A stretch of DNA of 64,000 bases from Streptomyces sp. MRC013 (GTDB lineage Bacteria > Actinomycetota > Actinomycetes > Streptomycetales > Streptomycetaceae), in assembly GCF_023614235.1 (NCBI RefSeq), contig NZ_CP094264.1, forward strand, positions 868,001-932,000, given 5' to 3'. Below the pieces are notes generated by a model. It had not been told where the DNA came from and did no database searches. It saw nothing but the letters and a program-made list of their open reading frames with translations. Below, in pieces: positions 1-7,902 of this stretch; position 1 is the first letter of the stretch; every line of letters begins with the position of its first letter. The position numbers and the translations under genes are program-made.

Positions 1-560
1 ACGACCGCCTCGTCGATGACGAAGCTCAGCAAAGGCGCAGGTCTGCGCTCGAAGACATGCTGGCGTGCGAGACGGGCCGCAACTCGTTGCTCCAGCGTCT
101 CCTCGTCCAGCGGTGGACGCCACATGCCGAAGACCGCCCGCATGTACTCCTCGGTCTGGAGCAGTCCGGGCACCGCCTGGGTGGCGTACACCCACACCTC
201 CACCGCCTCCCCCTCCAACCGGGCCGCGTCGCGGAAGAACGCCGGGTACTGGGCGCGCGCCACCTCCTCCTTCATCTCCTGGAGGACGCCGCCCGCGTCC
301 AGCACCTCGTCCGCCCGGTCGATGAACCTCGGCGGCGGCACCCGGCGCCCCTGCTCGTACGCGGCGATGGTCGAGACCGAGTAGCCCGTCATGGAGCCGA
401 ACTCGGGCCGCTCCAGGCCCGCCCGCAGCCGGAACCGCTTCAACTGGCGCCCGAAGACCCGCAGGACGCCGGAGTTCGCGTCCGGTTCCGGCGGCCGTTC
501 CCCACCACCGTCGTCGCCGCGGTCCGGTGCCTCGTCCATCGATCCCGTCGGTTCGCTCAT
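1..560 (-). CDS. XRE-family regulator (Scr1/DUF5753 type), 3' end outside window
   Basis: The first 186 codons of a DNA-binding regulator run off the left edge. An acidic linker of about 27 residues is followed by an XRE helix-turn-helix (LKRFRLRAGLERPEFG, then GYSVSTIAAYEQGRRVPPP), then the start of the DUF5753 effector region (ATQAVPGLLQTEEYMRAVF). This order is the one known for Streptomyces Scr1-like regulators. The start is the ATG at 560. A HATPase_c-type protein begins divergently about 150 bases away, the usual partner of this family. The regulated genes cannot be told from the sequence. Confidence 0.85.
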   Translation of the reverse strand, partial: MSEPTGSMDEAPDRGDDGGGERPPEPDANSGVLRVFGRQLKRFRLRAGLERPEFGSMTGYSVSTIAAYEQGRRVPPPRFIDRADEVLDAGGVLQEMKEEVARAQYPAFFRDAARLEGEAVEVWVYATQAVPGLLQTEEYMRAVFGMWRPPLDEETLEQRVAARLARQHVFERRPAPLLSFVIDEAV

Positions 561-707
561 CGTCGTACCCCCTCCCCCGGCCAACGCGCCTCCGCGCCGA
601 TCGTCACGCTCCGCCCCGCCGACACCCGCGCACACGCCTCCTACAGCGATCTCCCGTGTGCGCGGCGTGCCTGGCCGCGCCGGGGCCGCACCGGCAGCGT
701 GGACCAC

Positions 708-1178
708 ATGAACAGCCGAATCCCCACCCGTCAGGTGCCCGCTCCCGGCGCCGGGGCGGACGCCGTCCGCCCGCTCCGCGAGTTCGCGATGGCCTTCACC
801 TCCTCCCCGCGCGGCGCGCGCCTCGCCCGCAGGCTGGTCTCCCACCGGCTCGACACCTGGGGGCACCCGTACGGCGGCCGGGCCAACGACGCCCTCACCC
901 TGATCACCGCCGAACTCACCGCCAACGCCGTGCGCCACGGGCACGTCCCTGGACGGGACTTCCACGTCCGGCTCGCCCACGGCACCGACGCCCTGCGCAT
1001 CGAGGTCAGCGACACCCGGACCGAACGCGTCCCCGTGCCCTGCGACCGGGAGCCGCCCGGTGACGCGGAGTCCGGCCGGGGGCTGCTGGTCGTCGCCGAG
1101 CTGGCGACCCGCTGGGCGGTCGCCCCGCGCGAGGGCGCCCCCGGCAAGACGGTCTGGGCGGAACTGGCCCTGGCATGA
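708..1178 (+). CDS. ATP-binding protein, anti-sigma-factor kinase-like (HATPase_c_2)
   Basis: A 156-residue soluble protein with the GHKL ATPase signature of RsbW/SpoIIAB-like proteins: an N box (ITAELTANAVRHG), then the G1-type region (VEVSDTR as IEVSDTR) and the glycine-rich lid (ESGRGLLVVAEL). Streptomyces carry dozens of these, typically beside an XRE/DUF5753 regulator, as here. I chose ATG 708; an in-frame GTG at 699 is equally possible because neither has a clear ribosome binding site. About 230 residues of open frame upstream have no family resemblance and overlap the regulator on the other strand, so they are excluded. Confidence 0.85.
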   Translation: MNSRIPTRQVPAPGAGADAVRPLREFAMAFTSSPRGARLARRLVSHRLDTWGHPYGGRANDALTLITAELTANAVRHGHVPGRDFHVRLAHGTDALRIEVSDTRTERVPVPCDREPPGDAESGRGLLVVAELATRWAVAPREGAPGKTVWAELALA

Positions 1179-1438
1179 GGCGCGCGGCCCCGGCCGCCGT
1201 CGGGCGGCGTCCGCACCGGCACCCGACGCGGCGGGCCGCCCGGCGGTGCCCGCCGCGTCGGGTGCCGGGAGCCGTGCCGTCGGGTACGGCGCCTCGGCCG
1301 GTGGGGATCTCGCCGTGGTGGGGAGACGTGGCCTCGGCCCTGGCCGGGACCTCGTCGGAGCCGGGGGCCGGGCCGGGGACGGTGGGGTGGCGGGGCTCGC
1401 CGGGTGCGGCGCGGGCGACAACCGGAGCGCGCGTGGAA

Positions 1439-2302
1439 TCAGCCTCCCGGGGGCCGGGTGCCGGCGACCGTGCCGATGGACAGGACGTTGCCCTCCCGGA
1501 CGTAGGCGTCGGGGTGATCGAGCGGATGGTCCACGGCGTCGACGTCCCGGAACGCGTGCCACTGCGGGCTCATCCCCAACCGGGCCGCCTGCTCGGCGAG
1601 TCGTGCGCAAGCCGGTTTGTAGAAGTCCAGCTCCGCCGCGGTGAGGGGCGCGTGGTGCTCGATGAGCGTCGTCCGCTGGGTCACGTCGACGAGGCCCGCG
1701 CCCTTGAGCCAGAGATGCAGCTCCTGCGTGCGCAGCAGCTGGTGCGCGTAGCCGGGCCCCGCCCCCGCCGCGCGGAAGAAGTCGGCGAAGAGGTAGGGGT
1801 CGGCCGGACGGGCGGTGATCAGGTGGGCGTCGAGGTCCTTGACGGCGACCGTGCCGCCGGGCCGGACGACGCGGACCAACTCGGCGAGGGCCTGGCTCAG
1901 TTCCTGGTCGCCGAGGTACTGGACCGTGTTGGAGCACCAGGCGGCGTCGAAGTGGTCGTCCGGGTAGGGGAGGCGGAGCAGGTTCTCCCGCTCCACCCTC
2001 ACCGGGCACGGGAGGTCCCAGTCCCGTGCCCGGGTAGCGGCCAGGGTCGCGTTCTCCTCGGCCAGGTCGACGGCGGTGATCCGCCCGTCCGGTCCCACGA
2101 GCGCCGCCAGGTGGGGGAGGAAGTCGCCGGGTCCGCAGCCTGCGTCCAGCACGTGCTGGCCGGGCCGTATCCCCGCTCCGCGCAGTTGGTCGAGGTAGGG
2201 CTCCTCGCAGGCTCTGAAGTGGGCGTCGACGATGGTGTGGTGGGTGAACCCGAGGCCGGTCGAGGCGGCGTAGCCCCAGTCCTCCCCGTGACGGGCCGTC
2301 AT
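1439..2302 (-). CDS. Class I SAM-dependent methyltransferase
   Basis: A 287-residue protein with a complete Rossmann methyltransferase core: motif I VLDAGCGPG at residues 51-59, an acidic post-I residue in ITAVDLAEEN, motif II/III around FDAAWCSNTVQYL, and ELVRVVRPGGTVAV. It resembles UbiE/COQ5-like small-molecule methyltransferases. It is the last gene of the long minus-strand operon and starts inside the stop codon of the hydrolase gene (ATGA at 2299-2302), so it is translationally coupled. The substrate is presumably an intermediate of this cluster; the sequence does not say whether the target is O, N or C. Confidence 0.85.
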   Translation of the reverse strand: MTARHGEDWGYAASTGLGFTHHTIVDAHFRACEEPYLDQLRGAGIRPGQHVLDAGCGPGDFLPHLAALVGPDGRITAVDLAEENATLAATRARDWDLPCPVRVERENLLRLPYPDDHFDAAWCSNTVQYLGDQELSQALAELVRVVRPGGTVAVKDLDAHLITARPADPYLFADFFRAAGAGPGYAHQLLRTQELHLWLKGAGLVDVTQRTTLIEHHAPLTAAELDFYKPACARLAEQAARLGMSPQWHAFRDVDAVDHPLDHPDAYVREGNVLSIGTVAGTRPPGG

Positions 2303-3069
2303 GCGGCGGGTCCCGTCCGGCCCAGGACGCGGCGTACGGCCGCGGTGACCTTGCGGGGCGCTTCGAGTGGCGGCAGGTGCCCGGCGTGTCCGACGACCAT
2401 CAGTTCGCCGCCCGGTACGGCGTCGGCCGTCTCGCGGGACTCCGCCGGCGAGATCAGCTCGTCCTCGCCGCCGGCCACCACGACGGTGGGGACGGCGGCC
2501 TGGCGCAGGACGGGCCTGGAGTCGGGGCGGTCGGCGATGGCCCGTTGGGCCCAGGCCAGCGCTCTCGGAGAGGCGGCCCGGGCGTCGGCGAGTACGCGGG
2601 CGGCCAGATCAGGGTGTTTCCGGCGGGTGGTCCTGCCGAGCAGTTGTCCGGCGGCGCCTTCGACGACGAGGTCCCGGGTCTCGGCGTTCTGCACGAGGTG
2701 GGCGAACTTCCTGCGTTGCGCCCGGGTATCCGGGGTGTCCGCGCTCGCCCGAGCGGAGATCAGGGCGAGACCGGCCACGCGGTCGGGGTGCCTGCGCAGC
2801 ACGGCCATGGCGACGTACGCCCCCATGGACACCCCGGCGAGAACCGCGCGACCGAAACCGCGCTCGTCCAGAGCCCGGTTCACGTCGTCGGCGACGACGT
2901 CGAGCGACGGTGGAACGTCGCCCAGGGGCGCCGCACCGAAGCCCCGCTGGTCGAGGGCGAGGGCCGGATGGCCCCGTTCGCGGAAGTAGCGGCAGTGGGC
3001 CTGCCACATGCCGGAGTGGAGCGCGAGCGCGTGCAGGAACACCACCGGGGTTCCGGCCGTCCCGGTCAC
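2299..3069 (-). CDS. Alpha/beta hydrolase
   Basis: A 256-residue alpha/beta-fold hydrolase. The oxyanion region is FLHALALHSG (residues 11-20), the nucleophile elbow is GVSMG with Ser81, a candidate acid lies in GGEDELISP and the catalytic histidine lies in VVGHAGHLPP near the C-terminus, so the triad looks intact. The GTG start at 3069 overlaps the stop of the LysR-like gene (GTGA), the same coupling seen through the operon. Such enzymes can act as hydrolase, thioesterase-like releasing enzyme or lyase; none can be preferred from sequence. Confidence 0.85.
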   Translation of the reverse strand: MTGTAGTPVVFLHALALHSGMWQAHCRYFRERGHPALALDQRGFGAAPLGDVPPSLDVVADDVNRALDERGFGRAVLAGVSMGAYVAMAVLRRHPDRVAGLALISARASADTPDTRAQRRKFAHLVQNAETRDLVVEGAAGQLLGRTTRRKHPDLAARVLADARAASPRALAWAQRAIADRPDSRPVLRQAAVPTVVVAGGEDELISPAESRETADAVPGGELMVVGHAGHLPPLEAPRKVTAAVRRVLGRTGPAA

Positions 3070-3704
3070 CGGGACGCGCCTTCCTCGGCCGCCGCGATGA
3101 ACTCCCGCACCGCATCCGGTAGTTCGCTGCCACGCGCCCAGGCCAGCAGGACCGGCGCGGGCGGCAGGTCGTGGATGGGTACGACCTTGATGCCGGGCGG
3201 CGCGACGTCGGCGAGCGTGGTGAGCGAGATGTGCACGGCGCGTCCTTCCCCGACCAAGCGCATCATGTGGGGGACGTCGGTCGCGTGGTGCACCCGCCTG
3301 AGGGGCCGGCCGGTGGGTGTGTGGCGGGGGACGACCTCGTCCCACACGTACCCGGGGAACCGGCCGGGGCTGTCGAACGCCTCGTAGTCGGCCAGTTCCT
3401 CGATGGACACGTCGTCGCGCCGGGCCAGCGGGTGGGCCTCGCCGACCACCACGGCGCGCTCCTCGTACAAGAGGACGCGGCTGGCGACGAGGTCGGGTTC
3501 CCGCAGCCCGAACTTGGCGACCATCACGTCCAGTCCGCCCGATTTCACCTCCTTGAAGGGGTCGTTGATGTCGTACTGGCCCAGTCGTACGGCGTCCGGG
3601 TGCCAGGCGGCGAGGCGGACGATGCGGGAGACGGTCCTCGGTGATCCGTGGTAGCCGAGTCGTACGGTCCCCGTGCGAACCGGGCTCAGCGCGGTGCTGG
3701 ACAA
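3066..3704 (-). CDS. LysR-type effector-binding domain without a helix-turn-helix
   Basis: This 212-residue protein matches the periplasmic-binding-protein-like effector domain of LysR regulators (TVRLGYHGS, the GGLDVMVAKFG strand, the EERAVVVGEAHPLARR hinge, and an effector-pocket loop near GEGRAVHISL). The approximately 60-residue DNA-binding helix-turn-helix that should precede it is absent. I chose the TTG at 3704 because AAGGAG sits six bases upstream; an ATG 33 bases earlier has no such site. It sits mid-operon between an unknown gene and the hydrolase. It could be a ligand sensor, a co-opted binding protein or a decayed regulator. Confidence 0.7.
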   Translation of the reverse strand: MSSTALSPVRTGTVRLGYHGSPRTVSRIVRLAAWHPDAVRLGQYDINDPFKEVKSGGLDVMVAKFGLREPDLVASRVLLYEERAVVVGEAHPLARRDDVSIEELADYEAFDSPGRFPGYVWDEVVPRHTPTGRPLRRVHHATDVPHMMRLVGEGRAVHISLTTLADVAPPGIKVVPIHDLPPAPVLLAWARGSELPDAVREFIAAAEEGASR

Positions 3705-3714
3705 GCGGTGCTCC

Positions 3715-4437
3715 TTACGAGAGGGCGGCGGCGGCACGCAGCCGGCCTTGGCGAGGGTGGTCGGGTACCGCGCGCACGGCCGTCGGCAGGGCCGGCAAGC
3801 CGCCGATGCGGGGCATCAGGCGCAGCGTCACGTGGTCGCCGCCGGTCAGGAGGCCGTCCATGACCGCTTCGGCGAGCAGGTGGTTGAGATGGACCAGGAC
3901 GTCGGGAACGGTGTGGTCGGCGATGGCCAGGTAGAGGTCTCGGTGTCGTTGCGGGCCGCTGTCCCCGTTGCCCGGTCCGGGCACGCGCACGGTGACGTCG
4001 GGCTGGTGGCGGAGGGAAGCGGGGGCGTGCAGCGTCTTGAGGAGCCGTCGGAGCGTGGCCGTCTCCCCGGCGGGGCCGGGGGCGGTCCAGGCAGCGGACA
4101 GGTCGCCGCTGACGTGCCGGAAGGGGAACCGGTCGCGCAGCCGGGCCGGGTGCCCGGCGAGGAACACGGTCCGGGTGAACGACCTCCGCCATGCCGCCGC
4201 CTGCTCCGGGCTGAGACTCAGCGCGAACGCGCAGGTGTCGCGTATCCAGTCGGGGAGGTGCAGCCGGTGCAGGACGACGGCGACCAGCGTGTCGTCCGAG
4301 GTGTCGGCCACGGCCTCCTCCTGGGCCGCCAACAGGTTTTCGACGGTGGTCAGTTCGTGGCGTGCGGCGAGGTCGGGCCTGGCCGCACGGATGCGGGCGG
4401 CGGTCCGGGCGCGCAACGTCTGTTGCGTGATGGTCAC
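3715..4437 (-). CDS. Unrecognised protein, partner of the ArgRS-like gene
   Basis: A 240-residue soluble, Arg- and Ala-rich protein that I do not recognise. The N-terminal third looks helical (ARIRAARPDLAARHELTTVE), and the middle contains HRLHLPDWIRDTCAFALSLS and a conserved-looking PFRHVSGDLSAAW stretch. No signal peptide, membrane segment or catalytic motif is visible. It starts with GTG at 4437 inside the stop of the ArgRS-like gene (GTGA), so the two are coupled and may act together. It could be a partner or acceptor-binding subunit, but this is only inferred from position. Confidence 0.6.
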   Translation of the reverse strand: MTITQQTLRARTAARIRAARPDLAARHELTTVENLLAAQEEAVADTSDDTLVAVVLHRLHLPDWIRDTCAFALSLSPEQAAAWRRSFTRTVFLAGHPARLRDRFPFRHVSGDLSAAWTAPGPAGETATLRRLLKTLHAPASLRHQPDVTVRVPGPGNGDSGPQRHRDLYLAIADHTVPDVLVHLNHLLAEAVMDGLLTGGDHVTLRLMPRIGGLPALPTAVRAVPDHPRQGRLRAAAALS

Positions 4438-5600
4438 GAGAACACCTCGGCGAGCCGGGGGGACAACGGCGTACGCCTCCGCCTGCCGAGCAGGCTCGAC
4501 GTCAGCCGGTAGGGGTCGACGTAGACGTGGTCCCTGCGGTGGGGGGCCAGCCGCTCCACGAGGGCTTCCTCCGCGCCGGGTCCGGCTTCGGCTTCGGCTT
4601 CGGCCAACAGCCGTTCGGCCCTGCGCAGGCACTGGGCGAGCAGGTCGGGGCGGAACGACTGCTGCCGCCCCGGGCCGAGCACGGCGATGAAGTAGAGGCG
4701 CATGCCGAGCCGAATCGCCGCCCTGCCGTGCTCCTTCCCGGCCGCTGCCAGCAGGGCGCCGGCGTGGCAGTCCTCCCAGCCTCCGTGACGGGCGGAGCGG
4801 ATCCTGCCGTCGATCGGTGTCCGGCCGAGGGGGACACGTCGCGGCACCGGACCGAGAGCCCGGACGACGTGGGCGAGTTGCTGGTAGTCGGCGTCGAGTT
4901 CGGTGTCGTAGAGCAGGACGACTTCGTCGAAGTCGGGGGCGAGGCCGATGAGTTCGCGCAGTGCGCAGGCCAGGTAGTTGGGGCGGCCGTCCGCGGTGAT
5001 CAGCTGCCGCAGGGGCATGCCGTGGTGGGTGGGGTCGAGGTAGACGGGGCCACCGAGATCGCGCAGGTCCAGGCAGAGCCCCAGGGCGGTGAGACGGCGG
5101 ATCATCTGCTCGGTGTCCAGGGCGGGCGGCTGGTGGGCGAGGAGCCCCGGGTCGTGCAGGCCCAGCGCGGCGTAGTGGGCGGTCCAGTGGGCCAGGACGC
5201 GCCTGCCCGCGGGGTGGACCCAACCGCTCTCGGCCGCCTGGGCGTACGGGCGCAGCGCCTCGGCCGGCCGGTGGTGGCCGGCGGACCTGAAGGCGACGTA
5301 GAAGTGGCCGATCTCCTCCTCGGTGAGGCCGTCGTAGTCGACGTCGCCGTGGACGCGGTCGAGGAACTCCCAGAACCCCAGGGTTTGTTCGGTCTGGTGA
5401 AAGGCCGTCGGGCTGTAGCGGTAGGTGACGTCGGCCAGTTCCCTCGTGGCGCGGAACATCACGTCCGTCCACAGGAGCCCTTTGAGGTGGCTCGGGGTCA
5501 GGGGCTTGGACGGTGTGATCGTGATCGGGGCCAGGAGGACCCGCGGACGACGTGCGGTGCCCGCCGCCGTCCGCCGGGCGGAGTCCGGGGCGATGGTCAC
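4434..5600 (-). CDS. Stand-alone class I aminoacyl-tRNA-synthetase-like protein (ArgRS-like core)
   Basis: This 388-residue protein reads like the catalytic core of arginyl-tRNA synthetase without the N-terminal Add-1 and C-terminal DALR domains. The segment SKPLTPSHLKG (31-41) fits the HIGH region PLHxGHLR, with TPSH as a (T/H)xxH variant. ADGRPNYL (203-210) and YDTELDADYQQL (231-242) follow the ArgRS pattern DGxxxYLxxD and its partner-strand motif. DGRIRSARHGG (264-274) lies where KMSxRxG is expected. The fold call is my inference from motif order. Such paralogues can adenylate an amino acid and pass it to a non-tRNA acceptor. It starts with GTG 5600, coupled to the FAD enzyme by a GTGA overlap. 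Confidence 0.55.
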   Translation of the reverse strand: MTIAPDSARRTAAGTARRPRVLLAPITITPSKPLTPSHLKGLLWTDVMFRATRELADVTYRYSPTAFHQTEQTLGFWEFLDRVHGDVDYDGLTEEEIGHFYVAFRSAGHHRPAEALRPYAQAAESGWVHPAGRRVLAHWTAHYAALGLHDPGLLAHQPPALDTEQMIRRLTALGLCLDLRDLGGPVYLDPTHHGMPLRQLITADGRPNYLACALRELIGLAPDFDEVVLLYDTELDADYQQLAHVVRALGPVPRRVPLGRTPIDGRIRSARHGGWEDCHAGALLAAAGKEHGRAAIRLGMRLYFIAVLGPGRQQSFRPDLLAQCLRRAERLLAEAEAEAGPGAEEALVERLAPHRRDHVYVDPYRLTSSLLGRRRRTPLSPRLAEVFS

Positions 5601-7045
5601 GGGAGAGCTCCTTCCGCTGCCGCGACGAGGCGGACCAGTGCCTCGCGGTCGGGCGGGAGGCGTTCCGGGACGCCCTCGGGGCGCGCGGCCCGCACCCGCC
5701 TCAGGAGTTCCTCGTCGCGCAGCGCTTCCGCGGGCGTGGTCAGTGACATGAGCACCCTGGTGAGGCCGCGCCAGACGACACCGTCCGCCCGTGCCGCGGC
5801 CGCCAGGTCCCGGAGTGCCGGCGGACCGGAGGGGGAGGGGGTGTGGCCGGGTGGCGGAAGGACGTCGACGGCCGCTCGCCACCGGGCGATGCGCGCCTGG
5901 TCGGACGCCGCCGAGTGCTCGTACCAGGGCAGCAGCAGATCCTCGGTCATACGGGCGACGGCCCGGCGCTGGTCCGTGTCGACGCCGGGCCGGTCGGCGA
6001 GCAGTTCGGCCACCCGGAACGCGTGCTCCAGGGCCAGGGACATGCCACGGCCGAACAGTGGATTGGTGACGCAGGCCGCGTCCCCGACGGGGAACAGGCC
6101 CGCCACGGGGTGCTGCAGGGTGGTGGCGCCGCCCCGCAGGGTGTTGGGCGGGCTGGTGATGACGTGCACCGGGGAGATCGGCGTGCTGACCCCGTCCTCC
6201 AGCCACGGCTCCAGGCCGGGCGTGGCCCGGGCGGCGGCCGTGAATCCGGCCTCGGTGCGCAGCCCGGCCAGGGCCCTGTCGCCGGGCAGCGTGCCCAGAG
6301 CGATGGCGAAGGTGCCGTCGTCACCGGGGTGCAGCACTCCGGCGTAGTGGTTCCAGACGTCCCCGGTGGCGTGGCCGCGGTTGAGCGGTCCCGGCAGGCC
6401 CGGGGCGTCGAGCCGGTAGAAGCGGCTGTATCCGCTGAGCCCCGCGGGACTGGTGCGGTCCTCGGCGACGGGGACGCCGGCGTCACCGAGCCAGCGGCGG
6501 GACGCGGCGCGGCGTCCGGTGGCGTCGACGAGGACGTCGGCCGGGATGCGTTCACCACGGTGGGTGAGCACCGAGCGGACGCGTCGGCGGGACCGGTCGA
6601 GCTCCATGCCGCTGACCACCGTGCCGTGCCGGAAGGAGACGCCCGGGCGTGCGCCCGCGGCCTCGTGGAGCAGGTGTTCCAGGGTGGTGCGACGGCAGCC
6701 GAGCGCGACGAGGTCCTCGTCACCGGCCCTGCGGTCGCGGTCGGTGGCGTGTGCGGGGATGGCGTGGGTGAGGTCGAGCAGCGGTGCCCCCGCGGCTTCG
6801 GCCTGGGCGAGGACGTCGGGTGCCCAGGTGCGCAGGGCGCGTACGCCGAGTGAGGTGAGCGTGTGCGACTGGAGGCTCTGCGGCACGGTGGGGCGGTCGC
6901 GCCAGGCGTGCGCCACCTCGGCGAGAGGGCGTCGCGGCGGCGGCGCCGCGCGTTCGAGGACCAGCACCCTGTAGCCGATGGAGGACAGGGCGATGGCGGA
7001 GGCGAGACCGGAGACGCTGCCTCCGGCGACGACGGCTGTGGGCAT
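5597..7045 (-). CDS. FAD-dependent monooxygenase/dehydrogenase-like oxidoreductase
   Basis: A 482-residue flavoprotein with an N-terminal dinucleotide-binding motif (AGGSVSGLASAIAL, residues 7-20, then VLVLER), a second FAD contact in GDAACVTNPLFGRGMSLALEHA-like order (GDAACVTNP then FGRGMSLALEHA), and DVLVDATGRRA between them. This arrangement is that of group A monooxygenases, halogenase-like proteins and geranylgeranyl-reductase-like enzymes. No tryptophan-halogenase WxWxIP motif is visible, so I do not call a halogenase. The start ATG at 7045 overlaps the stop of the methyltransferase gene (TGATG). It probably oxidises a cluster intermediate. Confidence 0.8.
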   Translation of the reverse strand: MPTAVVAGGSVSGLASAIALSSIGYRVLVLERAAPPPRRPLAEVAHAWRDRPTVPQSLQSHTLTSLGVRALRTWAPDVLAQAEAAGAPLLDLTHAIPAHATDRDRRAGDEDLVALGCRRTTLEHLLHEAAGARPGVSFRHGTVVSGMELDRSRRRVRSVLTHRGERIPADVLVDATGRRAASRRWLGDAGVPVAEDRTSPAGLSGYSRFYRLDAPGLPGPLNRGHATGDVWNHYAGVLHPGDDGTFAIALGTLPGDRALAGLRTEAGFTAAARATPGLEPWLEDGVSTPISPVHVITSPPNTLRGGATTLQHPVAGLFPVGDAACVTNPLFGRGMSLALEHAFRVAELLADRPGVDTDQRRAVARMTEDLLLPWYEHSAASDQARIARWRAAVDVLPPPGHTPSPSGPPALRDLAAAARADGVVWRGLTRVLMSLTTPAEALRDEELLRRVRAARPEGVPERLPPDREALVRLVAAAEGALP

Positions 7046-7902
7046 CAGTGTCGCCGGCCGCTCACGAAGAAGACGCGGCGTACGTCCCGCTCGGAGCGGG
7101 GCGGAACCGGGTCGGGCCAGCGGCCGAAGTCGGCGCCCGCCTCCCCCGGCTGCAGGGCCCGCACGCTGAAGCCGTGCTGGTCGAAGAGTTCCTCGGGCTC
7201 GTCCGTGCCGAACAGCCAGGGGCAGTTCCATCCGGCGAACACGTCGAGCAGTCCGCGCATGTGGGGCAGGGTGAGTGCGGCGCTGTTGACGATGTCGGCC
7301 GCGATGCGGCTGCCGGGCGTCGAGATCCGGGCGACGCGGTCCAGGATGCGATGTGCGTCCGGCTCCGGAATGTAGTAAAGGATGCCTTCGAGCAGCCAGG
7401 TCGACGGCAGGCCGGGGTCGTAGCCCGAGGCCCGCAGGTCGCTCTCCCAGTCGGGTGCCGTGAGGTCCACTGCGACCGTGCGGTGGTCGACCCGGGGTTC
7501 GACGCCGTCGAGCCGCTCGCGTTTGTGGGCGAGCACCGCGGGCCGGTCGACCTCGAACCAGCGTACGTGCCGGGGCCAGCTCATGCGGTAGGCACGGGAG
7601 TCCATGCCGGCCGGGGCGAGCACGATCTGGGTCATGTCCTGGTCCCGGGCCGCCTCCTGAAGGAAGTCGTCGAAGAAACGGGTGCGTATCGCGTTGTAGT
7701 CGGGCGTGCTGGGGAGCGTGCGTTCCCGCCCGGGCGGGAACGTGACGGCGCGGATCTCCGCGAGGAGTTCCGGCCCCGTCCGTCCGGACAGCAGCTCCGC
7801 GTACGGGTCCTCGTAGAGGCGGTCGCTCCTGCGGGTCTCGGCGGCCCGCAGCGCCGCGGTGAGCAGCGCGGTGCGTTCCACGGCGTCCAGATCAGTGGCC
7901 AC
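7045..7902 (-). CDS. SAM-dependent methyltransferase (TIGR00027 / leucine carboxyl methyltransferase-like)
   Basis: A 285-residue protein of the family that includes PPM1/LCMT-like O-methyltransferases common in actinomycete clusters. Diagnostic features are SDRLYEDPYAELL near the N-terminus, IRTRFFDDFL, QIVLAPAGMDSRAYR (residues 92-106, motif I variant) and WFEVDRPAVLAHKRERL. Family members often methylate a carboxylate or hydroxyl group. The GTG start at 7902 has AAGGA just upstream and lies 11 bases inside the end of the GH3 gene. Together with the methyltransferase at the operon's end, the pathway has two methylation steps. Confidence 0.85.
   Translation of the reverse strand: MATDLDAVERTALLTAALRAAETRRSDRLYEDPYAELLSGRTGPELLAEIRAVTFPPGRERTLPSTPDYNAIRTRFFDDFLQEAARDQDMTQIVLAPAGMDSRAYRMSWPRHVRWFEVDRPAVLAHKRERLDGVEPRVDHRTVAVDLTAPDWESDLRASGYDPGLPSTWLLEGILYYIPEPDAHRILDRVARISTPGSRIAADIVNSAALTLPHMRGLLDVFAGWNCPWLFGTDEPEELFDQHGFSVRALQPGEAGADFGRWPDPVPPRSERDVRRVFFVSGRRH

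Noticed and set aside
5597..7045. Possible flavin-dependent tryptophan halogenase
   Set aside because: The WxWxIP motif and halogenase lysine region are not visible; only generic FAD motifs are supported.
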